A stretch of 64,000 nucleotides of DNA from Breviolum minutum Mf 1.05b.01 (Eukaryota > Sar > Dinophyceae > Suessiales > Symbiodiniaceae): the NCBI GenBank assembly GCA_000507305.1, contig DF239541.1:1-64000 (forward strand), in the 5' to 3' direction. Position 1 is the stretch's first letter. Each line of letters begins with the position of its first letter. Made by a program: the position numbers and the translations under genes. The notes beneath the pieces were generated by a model that was given only the letters and a program-made list of their open reading frames with translations, was not told the DNA's origin and ran no database searches. Positions 11,171 through 22,827 of the stretch are shown here, piece after piece.

Positions 11171-14100
11171 CTACTTGGCACCCTTTCCAGGTCTTGCCGA
11201 TGATGCCTTAGCTTTCGCCTTGGCTTTGGACTTAGCCGAAGCCTTGGGAGTTTCTGTGTCCTGTTGACCTCGGGGCCTTTTGGGAGGCCTTGCAGGGCCG
11301 GTGTTCGATCCAGCCGCCCGCTTCCGTTGGCGCTCATGCTCAGTAAGAAGCGACCTAGGGGAATCAACATAGAATCAACATACGATAAAGATTGAAGAGC
11401 AGAAAAGGGAGTCAAACATGGAGGGCAATTTCAAGATAGGTACCCTGTATATAATGAAATAAAAAACCTTCTTGAGTTGTGCACCGTGCACGTGGTTCCA
11501 GCATCAGGGACTCACTGCACCTGGGCAACACCCCAAGGGAATCTATGGTGACTATACTGGGGCAGAGTTGTACATAGGTACCTCTTCTAAGATCAAGGCG
11601 ACTTCTTTGCAGCCATGACAAATGTTTTCAACGCTTCCTCGAACCTAGGGAAACCATAAAGGGATGCAGTATATCAGTATTCCAGTATTCCTTTCAGGAT
11701 TGAAAACTGAAATGTCTCAAATCAAAAGCCCCAGAAAATTATGAAGGGATGCACTATTACTTTAAAAGTTCAAGGGGCTCTTTGGTGAATCCTTCCACCA
11801 CCCCTTCACTGTACTTCTTGTTGATTTGATCGGATTGCGAGCTCAAAGTTGTCTTCAATGCTGCGATTTTGTTCTTCATCCTTGGTTTGGGTGATAATGG
11901 GATTCCCCAATGATTAGAAAAAAGCAAGTGGATCATTCAACTATGCAATGTTTTGAAATGAAAAACAAAATACCTTGTGAAGAACTGAGACCCAGTCTGG
12001 TTCAAAAGGTCGGAAGGTTCTTCAGCTTTCACAAACTTATCGTGAGTTTCCTCAAGCTTGATGATCCTTTTGTGAACACCATTCAAGATCTTAGGGGCAT
12101 GCTGGGACGCCACCCAAGGTTTCTCCTGATCCGGAAAACCTGACGCCCGAAGCGCCTTTGAAATCTCACTCTCAGGTGCACTACCTCCACCACCTCCCGT
12201 CGAAGAAGGCGCACCAGTGGCACCATGGGTTGAGCCTCATCGGTCAAGGAAGGAATGGCATACCTGGAATGACATAAACTTAGATTTCCAAAAAAAAGCT
12301 TGAGATATCTTGAGATTGATCAGTTTTTGTTGATGTAGGATGTAAACCATCTTGGCCTAGCCTACAGTACCAGTTCCATCAAAGACAGACTTGATGTCAA
12401 GGTCCTTCACCTTTCCGTCCTCCTCCCAACCACACATCTTCTGCAAGATGTTCCTTTTGACATTCCTTAGACTAAGACTGATTGAGAAATTGCAACTTGG
12501 GCTGGCTTTAACTAAAAAAAACATGACATAGTTAATTTGTCATTTGTTTGTTAAGCTTGGTCACTTCATGTTGCCCTTCACCGAAACCTCCACCCAGTAC
12601 ATGGTGCCACCGCCATATTTTGATTCCCTGCCAGCGGCCATGTGCAGGTAAGAAGAAGTTATGGAATGCCCCGACCAGGACAAACAGCCAGGGCCTTGTC
12701 AATGACGGGTCACCTTCACAGGCGGCTTTGATGTTGTCGATCTTCCACCTTAATTGAGGAAAGGAGCTAGAAGCAAAGGGGAAAGGATGGGCCCTCAAAT
12801 TCAATAGTTTTGACTCTGTTGCAAATGCGGCACTGTGGGAAGTTGGCTTGCACCATATCATCTTCAGTCATGAACTCGTAGTCTATGTTTAGGGTGGCTT
12901 CGTCTATCTCTTCGGTGATCTTCTTACAGGCGGTGACAAACTTCTCCTACTGATTGGAAACGAGCTGAAGATGGAGTATTCAAAAGTATTATTCACTTCA
13001 ATCCATGGTAATGTTTTTCGGGGTGGGTCTTATCACTTATGAGCCCCAACTTCCATTCGTACAACTCATCCCTTTTCAGGTTTCTTTCATATAAAATTGT
13101 TCTCTATAACAAACAATCAATCTTTTGGTAAAACACGTTTTTGGTATAATCAAACTTGTTTAGACCATCCAGTCCGGAGCGTAGTTGCACTTCTCGAAGA
13201 GAACATAAAGTTTGTTTCTCTCCGGCCCAGGCCGCCCCCATTGTTTGACAAACTCTGCACTCACTTTGAAAGTTCCATCCTTTAATGGCTGGAAAACACG
13301 ACGTAGCCTTTTGTCCACAGCGGACTTGGACAGTTCGGGTTCCGGCCAAGGTGTTTCTGCATCATCATCCAAAGGAGTTTGAGCTACAGAATCAGGTCCC
13401 TTTGGAGAGTGGCCGGGGCAGGAGGCACATCCACAGGTACTGGTGGTTCCATAAGGTTATTGGGGACCTGGCTCTCATCAACCTTCTTCGGCATCTCTTG
13501 CATAAGCATTTGGTAAGTACGGGGAGACTTGGAATATGGATCTGCTTGAGAATGGGCAGCCAAGAGAACCTAAAGGGTAGCAGTGTAAAAACAGTACGAT
13601 CAAACCATCGAACTACTTCCAAAAGGACACACCATTATCTAATTGCTGCAGCTTGGGAAACATGAAAAATAGAAAACTCCTCCCAATCTTACAAGTTGAG
13701 GGGCTTCAGGGACCTCTTGAGAATCAGATGGTACTTCAACAGCTGAATCACCCTTCCCAATTTCAGCTATTTCCTTTGGCGGAGGCCCGTTGCAACCTTG
13801 CCCAGCTGCACTTGCCTGGGTCTCGCCTCGGGGGACACATGGCTGCACAAGTGTGTAAGGAAGAAAACCCAAAGCGTAGTGATAAGGACTTGTTGTGAAG
13901 GAGTTGGTGAATTTTGATTGAATGGGGGAAACATGGCTTCCTTCAAAGGATGTGCGATCACCCCATGTATTCAACTAAGAGTTGTGAAATCATCTTGCCA
14001 GTGAGCCATTGTTTCAAATTTCTCCATATGATACCAAATGAAAACCATGTTTCTAATTTGGGATGCCATTCCAAACCCTCTTACCTGACTGACCTGTGTT

Positions 14101-14967
14101 AGATCCCATTGTATGAAACAGTTTCATGGCGCACAAAAGCAATTGATGATCATATTGTAAGCCTAGCTACTTCACCTGAACAACCATGGAGTTGGAGTTG
14201 TTTCTCATCTTACCAAATGAGGTGAGCTAATCAAATCTTACATTCCCAAAACTCATGTATCGCTTTAACTTTGATTCTGTTGATGCAACAAATGATATGT
14301 TACAAACTATATCTTTAGTTGTCAAAAAGCCGGTTGTCCATTCATCCCTCAGTGGTGCATGATTATGACCAACCAAGCCACCAGCACTACCAGAAACTCC
14401 CTCAGACCATGAAGCAGGTGGAGCTAAAGTGGGAATGCCACCACCACCACCACCACCAGGAATACGAGCTGCTTCTTCTTCCGCCTAAAGGGGGAAAGGT
14501 AATATTCAGTTCAAATTTCCGAAAGCTTTTCCTAGGTTTAGCATTTCCCAGTAAGAGTGGCCCACCAGGATTGTTACATAGTTGGTTGGGGGTTCTATTG
14601 AACTTTCCTTTCCACTGTTCCCTTTGAAATTCTCATCTTGACATGATGTCATGGAGACAAAACGCCCCTTAAGATAAGAACAAAAGAAGTCAGTGGCCAA
14701 GGGGTCAAGACCACCCAATAATTCCATGGGTTCTACCTAAAGAAATTGATCTACAAGGACCCAAAGAATTAAGGAACCAAGTCTTTAAATTCAACTGTTT
14801 CCTCATCAACCAACCTGCAACTTAGCAAGTTCTTCTTCCATGGCTTTGATGTCATCATCGCCGAAGGCACTCATGGTGAGATTCAATTTGCCAGCCAGCT
14901 CAAGGCCGGCTTCGAGGGTCCCACACGACCAAGCCCGACTTTCCAGTTTTTCTGGTTTGGGTTCCAT
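11171..14967 (-). CDS. Gene 2: multi-exon dinoflagellate gene, function unknown
   Basis: Exons on the minus strand: 14967-14815 (MEPKPEK..., MSAFGDDDIKAMEEELAKLQ), 14736-14659, 14484-14308 (run of seven Gly; LVGHNHAPLRDEWTTGFLTT), 13842-13693 (PCVPRGETQASAAGQGCNGP), 13569-13166, 12946-12775 (FPQCRICNRVK, a CxxC), 12694-12565 (YGGGTMYWVEVSVKGNMK), 12465-12371, 12235-11974 (PESEISKALRASGFPDQEKP), 11880-11761, 11644-11603 and 11354-11171 (basic tail KASAKSKAKAKAKASSARPG). Most junctions keep phase; one donor is GC. A frameshift is needed inside 13569-13166. The terminal TAG (AAG TAG GTTTG) could instead be a donor (AA|GTAGGT), which would fuse genes 2 and 3. No function is assigned. A second in-frame ATG lies at 14874. 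Confidence 0.7.
13166..13569 (-). other. Gene 2 exon with an apparent frameshift
   Basis: The exon begins after TTTAG with VLLAAHSQADPYSKSPRTYQ and runs to PPAPATLQRDLIL then TAG (near 13380). The next reading, DSVAQTPLDDDAETPWPEPE through FEKCNYAPDWM, is in another frame. Both halves join their outer neighbours in phase. No intron of usable length restores the frame, so a 1-2 base indel (mutation or assembly error) is the simplest explanation. Confidence 0.6.
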
Positions 14968-15127
14968 TTTGTTTGGGCAAAACACTATGTGAAGTTTTGT
15001 GAGTTCTTGCAAACAAATGTCGGTTGATCTTTTTTTCACAACCCCATCTAGACAGTATGCATGCAAAAAACACAGTACCATTTGGTGTACACATGTCCCA
15101 AAAAAGCATCTAAAAAGTAGACCGCCG

Positions 15128-15180
15128 ATTTCCGTCCGATTCCCACCGGTTTCCGTCCTTTTCCCACCAATTTCCGTCCG
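15128..15180. repeat. TTTCCGTCC motif cluster between genes 1 and 2
   Basis: Three units, GATTTCCGTCC, GGTTTCCGTCC and AATTTCCGTCC, are spaced 20-21 bp apart and separated by TTCCCACC. The cluster lies between the stop of gene 1 (15292) and the 5' end of gene 2 (14967 or slightly upstream). Read on the gene strand the unit is GGACGGAAA. Confidence 0.7.
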
Positions 15181-15291
15181 CGCAATTTTGGAGGATTTTG
15201 GGCTGTTTGCACCAAATTTGATAGAAAGTCATAATTTCGACTGATTGGGGCTATGTATGGAATGGCATACACAACCAAAACTATAGAAACA

Positions 15292-16948
15292 TTAAAACTC
15301 CACAGTGGGTGGCAAAAGTTTCCTCCACTCGGGAGGGACCCTAAGCTTCCTAGCCCCACGCAGATATTTCACCACTGCTGGTAACAAAGCATCATGGCAC
15401 CAATCATCATATGAAAGCTGTTGGAAAATCTCCATCAGCGAACGTGGGTCTTCAACCTGGGGTTGTTGTTTTTATGAATACCCTAAACAACCTTATCCAA
15501 AACCAAACCAAACTCTACCACTTTGGGGGCTGTAAAACTTTATTCCCAAATACCTTTTAGCCAAAAGACTCCTGGAAAGGTTTGCTTCCTTTCACGTAGT
15601 TTTGGAGCAAGTCGCACAAGGAAAGATGCAAACTTCGGCGTATATACCCTGAAGTCTTTAAGCACCCAAAAGATTCTGGGATACAAATTAAGAAATAATA
15701 AACAACAGACCAGCATAATTTTTCAGGGGATACTTCCAATGGCACAAACATGAACTTCTTGGACTTGAGCTCTTCCTATATATATTGGATTTACCCCCAT
15801 TTACAGTAAAGCTCTAGTCCAAGAAGTTCAACCAAACTAATAGCAACCATGGCACTGTGACTTCTTTAAATGCTTCGTTCCCTGATAAGCAACTTCACCA
15901 TAGCGGTTGATGTACTTTGCAGCTGTGGGTTTAGCAGCATTCCCCTTTTTGCCCCGGAGAGTGCTAAAGTGTAAGAAAGCAATAATAGAAGGGCTAGTGC
16001 TCCAAAGTATCGTCCGCTTCATGCTGAAATGATCGAAGTGGGCCATCCAAAAGGCTTGTCGGTACATCTCAGTTGGCTAGTTCAGAAAAGGAAATTCACA
16101 ATTATATGATATAGACTGGAATCAAACCCCTTTGAAACTAATACCCCAAACCTTTGCTGTCAAAACCATCGCATGAACAAGATACCTTGATATTTGCACC
16201 TTGTAAAACCCCCAAAAGCCACTGGAAACGATCATGCAGCCAAATAAGGGATGACCCGGGGTTCTCGATCACCGGAACTCCTTCCATGCAAACCACGAAG
16301 AGAATCAGGAAGCAGCTCCTGCCAGCAGTGCGAAGGCTCCAAGATGGGCTTGGAGATTTGGAGGGGTAAGAAACTAAGACCTAGGTTGTCTTTGATGGAA
16401 ACAAACATGTTCAATCCTAGCTGTCAGTAGATTGGCCAATCGAACAGAAGGAACATCAGCGCCCATTGGTGTAGCATAGGATCGCTTGCTTGTCCCAGAG
16501 TTCATATGAATCCATGAACTGCAGCATATTCCCCAGAAGGTCAGGAGGTCTCCAATTTTCCCCTGCATCAATAGAGTCAAAGCTAGCCTTAGGGAAGGGT
16601 CATGAAATTCATCCTGGAAGCTGCATATCTATAACTATAAGGTTGCAATACCAAACAACAAGTAATGATGAAATGACTTGGTTTAGCCAAAGAAATTGAA
16701 ACAAGTGAGATTTGAAAGCAAATCTGAGAAACGCAAAGCCGGCTGGTGTGCTCAAATCCATGGTTTTTTTCTTACGAATACGGTTTTGATGTTCTTCGGA
16801 GACTTCAGCACAACACCCAAGATCGTACATGACATCGTAAGCTGCGCTACGGTACCCAACCCCGTGACTGAGCCGAGCTATCCGACCCACCCCAGCATAA
16901 AACTCAATCACATCATACTCTTGGCTTTCTGGTAAGAAGTCCAACCAG
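15292..16948 (-). other. Conserved C-terminal domain of gene 1 (methyltransferase-like)
   Basis: Exon by exon: EYDVIEFYAGVGRIARLSHG, resembling a glycine-rich SAM-binding motif I, then SAAYDVMYD (an acidic residue at the end of a second strand) and MDLSTPAGFA; FWGICCSSWIHMNSGTSKRS and VRLANLLTA; VPVIENPGSSLIWLHDRFQW; KRTILWSTSPSI and the K-rich exon to 15856; LVRLAPKLRE; and a final exon ending PPEWRKLLPPTVEF. I recall the CSSW...GTSxR and E.PGSSL...RFQW blocks from many uncharacterised dinoflagellate proteins. The Rossmann-like order and ENP echo cytosine/adenine methyltransferases (ENV/NPPY), but no catalytic residue can be assigned, so activity is inference. Confidence 0.65.
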
Positions 16949-19900
16949 CTGGTCAGAAGAATCACCAATAGAAATACCTCAGTCATGTCAATAAGACAGT
17001 AGGTACATAGTGGAGATTGTTCGGTAAGCCTGACTCACTAGTCAAAGGGTTGTGATGAATTCAAGTAATATCAATGAAGCTGAGATTCCTTTGGGGCCCC
17101 AATGACAGCCAAACGTTTCAAGACCCGTTCCAGCTCAGCTGGTGTCATGGCGATATAGGGATGCCCGGTTGTTACCCACTGAATCCTTGATCAAGAAATT
17201 TTACAACACTGGCTCATTTATGGTATGATGAACTCAAGTTGAAATTTGGACAACTGATGCAATTACAACTTGTTGGAATTCCTCTGGGAAAACATGGCAG
17301 GGAGGCTATCAAGCTCTCCGTACCTTGCGAACGACCCACTGCCTTTCGGCAGGCGTACCATGAAGGCAGCACCTGGCGAGGTGGGCCCGCTCTTGAGTTG
17401 TTGTTTGGGTGCAATGTATAACCCCCCCATCAACTTTCAGATTTTTTCGTTCCACAAACCGCATCGCTGTCTGGTTCGCTAGCACGCCCAGGGCCAGGGA
17501 TGGAAAATATTTTGTAAGAAGAGCGAACCACAAAAGCAGAAGATCACTATTCTTCGAAAATAATATTCCATGCTTTTATTTGGGATGAAGACTGGATAAA
17601 AGCTTCTAGGGAGTGTTTGTGGCAAGTTTTGTTTCATATGTTTTTCTACTGGTCAATTTTCATCCCCTCCGCTAGGAAGGCCAACGCTCTAAAGACTGTG
17701 CCATGCCCTTGGATTTGCTTTCCACAAGATCCTTCTAGGGTTCAACTGGTTCAACCGTAGATTTGAGGGCACCAAGTAGTACAAGGTGCTCAATAAAGTC
17801 ATGAGCTGCTTTCTCTGCCTCCTTGTCCCAATCCTTTTGGGTATAGGAAACAAAATCAATCTCCGAATCATCAAATTGCGAAGAAGCATAATCCCAAAAT
17901 TTAGCCTCACAGGGAAAGATGAAAGGGCTGAAGTAGTACAAAGTCATCACAAAAAACAATTCCATCCAACTAATCTTAAATTTACTGTACCAGCGTTTTC
18001 TTTACAAGAAACCCTATTGCCTCAAGCTTTGACAAAGGGCCATTGACCCTGACCGAGATGATGGAAGTGAAAACTGACTTCAACGCTTCCCATTTGCAAG
18101 CACCCCAAGTAGTAGTTGGCTTGTAGCGTCTTGCGAAGGTTTTGGCCTCACCACCCACACGCTTCTCACCCTTGGCCGGTGTCACACCATCCGCAGCCTT
18201 TGCAGGAGCTTTGCGAGATTTCGACTTCGACGCAGAAGGAGAAGGAGCTTTGGGTGGATTGGCCCGCTGTGGTGTCTTCAACTCGGGTTCAGCAGCAGCA
18301 GCAACAGCAACAGGTTGGGTTTTAGGCTTCTTAGGTTTTCGTTTTCTGGCCATCTCAACCTCAGGCTCTGCCTCTTCCTGTGGATGTTCCTCACCTACCT
18401 CTACCTCTGCCTTTGCTGGCCTTTTCTTTTCCTTTTTCTTTGTCTTCTTCTCACCTTCTGTCTTCACCTGATTCTTCTTTGTTTTCGCCTTGGCCTTTGC
18501 TTTAGCTTTAGCTTTAGCCTTAGCCTTACTCTTACGTTTAGGCTTAGCCTTCTTACCTTCTTCTTTTTCATCGGCACCCTTCGCTGCAGCATCTAGTTGC
18601 TTCTTCCACGCCTGCTGGTCCATGCGAGTGAGTTCCACCTGCCAGGGAGGAAAGGTTTCTCTTTAATAGATGCTTGGGGTTGAAACCTTATAGTAACTGT
18701 TCTAAAATCACTCAGCAGTATCTAAAATCACTCTTCAACATTTTGTTTCATAACTTCTTTGGAAATTTGCCCGACTTGTTCATCAAAAACAGAGCTCATG
18801 GATGGATTGCGCCCATCAGATGTTGTAGAAGACTCCGGCATGTTGGTTTTGGATGCTGCCCCTTCAGAATCCATTTTCCCACCATCACCCATGCCCTCAT
18901 CCCCCTTAGGATCATCTTCAGGTTGAAGCTTCTCAGAATCCATTTTCTCACCATCACCCATGACCTCATCCCCCAATGGCTTAGGAATATCTTCTTCATT
19001 TTTGGATGGCTTAATCCCTTCAGAAGACATAGCTTGTGCAAAGGGTGAAAGATCCATCACCAACGTTTGGAGTTGGTCCGCCCCAGGAGCAGCAGGAGGT
19101 TCTTGCGACTCAGAGGTGCCGGATTTCGCACGATTCAGCTTCTGCCTAAGCTGGGGTTGAGATAGGAAGGGTTTAGATTATAGCCTGTGGTTCCACCAAA
19201 GTTTCAGTTCGATGTCAAATTGAATATTTCCAGCTAGTAAAATGCACTCAATCAACATAAGGTACTTCAGAATTTCAATCCGACGCTGCCGATCCATGGA
19301 TGTTGGGTCAGGATTCTCCACTGCAATCTCCGGAACTTTCTCAGGAGGAGCCATAGTTTGGACAGGGGTGGCTGGCAGAGACTTGCTTGGAGACATTTTG
19401 GCTATGAATTCCTCCGGAACCCCCAAGACATGAGCTAATTCCACATCATCCACTACATCCAAATCTTGATCAGCCGATTGGGGGTGTGATACATCATCAT
19501 CATCATCACCCTCATCTGGCTGCGTTGCTGGGATGTATTCGTTTGAATTCATCTGGGCCAAGTCTTTGTTGCTGTGGGGCCAGTACTCTTTGTAGTGAGC
19601 GTAGAGCTTGTCCAGCAAAGCATCCTAGGAAACGGATTTTGGGGGTACATAGGTGAGTATGCCAAGTTTTTGTTCCACCAAAAAAATGTTAAAGAATCAT
19701 TGGGTGAAAGTTCCTGGCCCCAAAAGGGAAACGATTCCCAAATGACATCAAGGGTCCCTTTTGTAGCTCATGGTGTGCATTTTTTGGCAAATGCTGGTGT
19801 TGAAAAGCTTCATAGCGGAACCATCACAATGGACTTTGGCAGCATCCTTTGACATGTTCAAGTTGTCCCTCAAAAGTCTCACCTTTGAAGGGGCGCCCCA

Positions 19901-21564
19901 GGTACAAACAAACTGGTACTGAACATCCATACTCGTGGAAAATTCTGAGTTCTAATTATGATACTTTGGATTTCAAAAAACGCCCAAAGTCCATCCCAGC
20001 CAAACAAGTAAACTAAACAAGCCTGATCTTTGATCGAATCAATTCGAATCATAGCTGGGCCTTCCCACTGTGGACACCAGATATCAGCTACAATCGTCAT
20101 GACTTCAACATTCAGCCGAAGAGAATCCCCTGAGATAACACCTACAGTTTTGCTACTCGGCCAGGACAACAGGCGACCACTCTTGAGAAGGCGCTGCCGC
20201 ACATTCTCGTTGTTGCCAAGGGCTGTAGCAAGCCCATCCAATGACATTAATCACAACGCCAATGGCTTTATCACAACAGACTTTGGGCACCTAAATCACT
20301 TGAGATCTTGAGCCTTCTAGGGGCAGAAGTGTCTCTATTCTTGTATCCGAAATTTCCCAGCAAAAACTTATGGATATAAGAGTTCACCCTTTTTCCTGAG
20401 CAATAGCTGGTAGATCTTACAATAAATATCGTGTTATATACTGTTTTCAGTTTCCAAACGTGAAACTGTTAAGAGGATCCAAGCCATATTTCAAAAAAAC
20501 AGCAGACCCATGCACCACACTTTCCTTCTGGTCACCCTTCACACTCGGCCGGTGGAGGCACCTGAGAAGTTGTCTCACATAGGCGCTGGCATGGCTGGCG
20601 TTGGTCCACCTGCGTGGTGGCTCTTTAGACCGATCGCTTACTGCACTTTAAGATCTTTAAAGGTATGCAGTGAAAACAAATTATATGGAGCAGGTTGGCA
20701 ACATCAACAAATGCACACTGAAGCGTGAAAGTAGGTAACTCTTTGTACTTTTTTCCTCATATGCTCAAAGGAGGTCACACAAAGCCGGTATCATCGGTAT
20801 TTACTTTCCAGTCTCAGGAGTTTGTTGGGGTTCGGCAGCATGAGTCGCATCTGGCAATCCTCAGTTGTGTATTCACTAAGACTAGGTGAGTGAGACAATG
20901 AGTCCAGAAATGTCACTTAACTCAGGGCTGTGTGGACACAATCAAAAACACTTCTAAGGGGAAAACCTCCAGTAGCAGTACACTGGCGAAAGTACGTAGC
21001 CAGTTCATGAACAGACCCCCGTTGCTAGTAGTTGTGGACAACATCCCTGACCTTCTCATCATCCAAGGTTTCCTAGCCGTGGCTCAAAAAAATCTTTGTC
21101 ACCTTTTTGGGGGAAACAAATCATAAATCAAAAACTACTTTCTTTCAATGAAAATCATCCCCACCTGCGAGTCAGTTTTGCTAAACAAAAGTTGTGCCAC
21201 TTGATCCCAGAATTTGGTGGGAAAAGCCAGAAGTCCTGGCAAAGGTCATAATGAATCATTTTGTGGTAAAACTGTAGGTAGCATGTTCACAATTGAAAAT
21301 CAACTAGTCCTTCGTCATCAAGAAGCTGAATCGCTTCCGGGCTGCATTTTTTGAATGGCATACCTATCAAAAATTAGTGGTTCCTCACCCACAGATTGAG
21401 CCACAGATTCCTGCCTTTAAGTGCAGCAAGCTGGAAGGAAGCACTCAATGCACTTGCAAAGATCAAGTGTGCAGCAAGGTTTCAGGGAAAAAACTGGTGG
21501 GGGGCGCACCTTTGGGCCATTCAAGGCACCAATTTCTCATAGTGCGAGCCAAGAAAAGGCTCAT
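15292..21564 (-). CDS. Gene 1: dinoflagellate CSSW/GTSxR domain protein
   Basis: Minus-strand exon model: 21564-21530, 21452-21389, 21363-21305, 21235-21165, 21072-21026, 20875-20805, 20622-20579, ~20247-20023, 19952-~19757, 19624-19266, 19145-18732, 18638-17991, 17905-~17674, 17546-17423, 17391-17324, 17178-~17090, 16948-16720, 16562-16417, 16318-16186, 16067-15856, 15648-~15586, 15456-15292 (stop TAA). Many junctions were phase-checked (for example 21072/20875/20622, 19624/19145, 18638/17905, 16562/16318/16067/15648); the first four exons, the 20247 start and 17178 are weaker. Donors at 21025 and 20022 are GC and at 16416 GA. The N-terminal half is acidic and low-complexity; a basic exon follows; the conserved domain is C-terminal. 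An in-frame TAG at 17735-17737 may break the gene. It could also be two adjacent genes. Confidence 0.65.
17735..17737 (-). other. In-frame stop inside a gene 1 exon
   Basis: The exon reads EKAAHDFIEHLVLLGALKST, VEPVEP, then TAG, and continues in the same frame with KDLVESKSKGMAQSLERWPS. Codon composition on both sides is protein-like. Only an 18-22 base intron could skip the stop, so this is a nonsense change, an unrecognised exon end, or a sequence error. Confidence 0.5.
17991..18638 (-). other. Lysine-rich exon of gene 1
   Basis: This 648-bp exon encodes VELTRMDQQAWKKQLDAAAK, then a (KAK)n tract of about 20 residues, an acidic EVEVGEEHPQEEAEPEVE segment, and a Ser/Pro/Lys region ending in SKSRKAPAKAADGVTP. 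The alternating basic and acidic low-complexity makeup suggests a flexible, possibly nucleic-acid-binding linker. It enters in phase 0 after CTGGCAG and leaves at AAAACGCTG|GTACAG. Confidence 0.75.
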
Positions 21565-21626
21565 TGAAGTTCAAGTGTGAGTTAAGATCCCAAAAACATC
21601 ACAGCACAAATTTTTGCCCTCTCCTG

Positions 21627-21660
21627 GAATTTCCGTCCCCTTTCAGAATTTCCGTCCCCA
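21627..21660. repeat. TTTCCGTCC motif cluster upstream of gene 1
   Basis: Two units, GGAATTTCCGTCCCC and AGAATTTCCGTCCCC, are 19 bp apart, followed by the inverse piece AGACAGAAATTCC. This lies ~60 bp upstream of the first exon proposed for gene 1. Confidence 0.6.
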
Positions 21661-21839
21661 AGACAGAAATTCCAGAGAAGACAAAAATTTGTGTACGATT
21701 CGAGGTTCCAGGTCTATANATATGTATATATGTATTTGTTCAATATGGAGATGTATTTCTTACAAATTCCTCATGCTAAATATCCTTGTTCAACTACAGC
21801 AGTTTTGATTGACATGCCAACGTGAAAATTTTGCACCTT

Positions 21840-21935
21840 GATGTGCATATATATATATATACAACATATAGATTCTGATATTTACATTCCAATGTATAAA
21901 CAAAAATACAGTGTGTATATATACATTTATGAATA
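21840..21935. repeat. AT-rich microsatellites
   Basis: TATATATATATATAC at 21847 and TATATATACA at 21915 lie in AT-rich DNA between gene 1 and the plus-strand exon zone; a further TATATATATAT lies near 22350. No gene was seen from 21.57 to 23.3 kb apart from the family C and A elements. Confidence 0.8.
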
Positions 21936-22707
21936 TCCCCTGCATTGTTTTTACTTATTGACCTTTTTTCCCTCCCATCGCCATCCACGTTTTTTAGGTG
22001 TGCGTCGCAGCAAGTCCCAGGAGGTCGAACGAAACCACCCGGTGACTGGCCGTACACCTGTGGAGGTGCGACAGGGTAGCTGTTTAATGAACCAAATAAA
22101 GGTGTGTTTTGTGGGTACCAAAAAGAATCCAAAAAATATTTGTAACCAAAGAAAGCAACTTCACATTTGATTGTTATTTTTCTGTTTTGGTTGCTTGTTT
22201 CAGATTGTTCTGATTGAATGACCTTGAGAGACTTGTTAAAGCACTTGGTCCGCTTACTAAAGCTTTGAAGTGATACCGTTACTCAGTTCATTAGAGGTAT
22301 TGAAAGTTTGGCGATTTTGTTACAAACAATAGTTGATGTGTAAATATTATATATATATATCATTTGGATTTGGACCTAAACCCCATGTTTGCTGATTTGG
22401 AAAAACTTAGATTCCAACCACGAGTCCCCTTTGAGTATGGAAAAAATCATGCAAAATTACAAGTTACAGATTCAACGCGCTTGTCTTGTTTGGGTCTCCA
22501 TGTTTGATTCACACGCTGTTTTCCCACCCAACCAAAAAAGTCTGGGCTCAGGTGGATGCCTGTGACATGAGGTGGGGGCCTTGAGGGGTGAAAATCATGT
22601 TCTGTTGAAAATTTCCCTATGAAATCCAGGGAGATTTTGGAAAGTGTAAATAAGGATTTGTTGATTGTGTGTTGGGGGGGTAAAATTACAAGGTCCAGGA
22701 AAATAGC

Positions 22708-22827
22708 CATACTGTTGATGTTCAGAAATCCTAAACAACCACCTGCGATGTGCAAAACCCTGTAAATACTGGGATAAAGCTACCAACCTCAACTGGTTAG
22801 CAGGATTTCTGAACCAACAACAGTATG
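22708..22827 (+). mobile_element. Family C element, copy 1
   Basis: Left terminus ACTGTTGATGTTCAGAAATC, right terminus GATTTCTGAACCAACAACAG. The interior has ACCCTGTAAATACTGGGAT and CTACCAACCTCAACTGG, shared with copy 2 (30723-30835). No coding exon could be joined to it. Confidence 0.85.

Noticed and set aside
11468-11520. Minus-strand segment CSESLMLEPRARCTTQE as a gene 2 exon
   Set aside because: It would break the phase; 11644-11603 joins 11354 directly in phase, so the segment lies in an intron.
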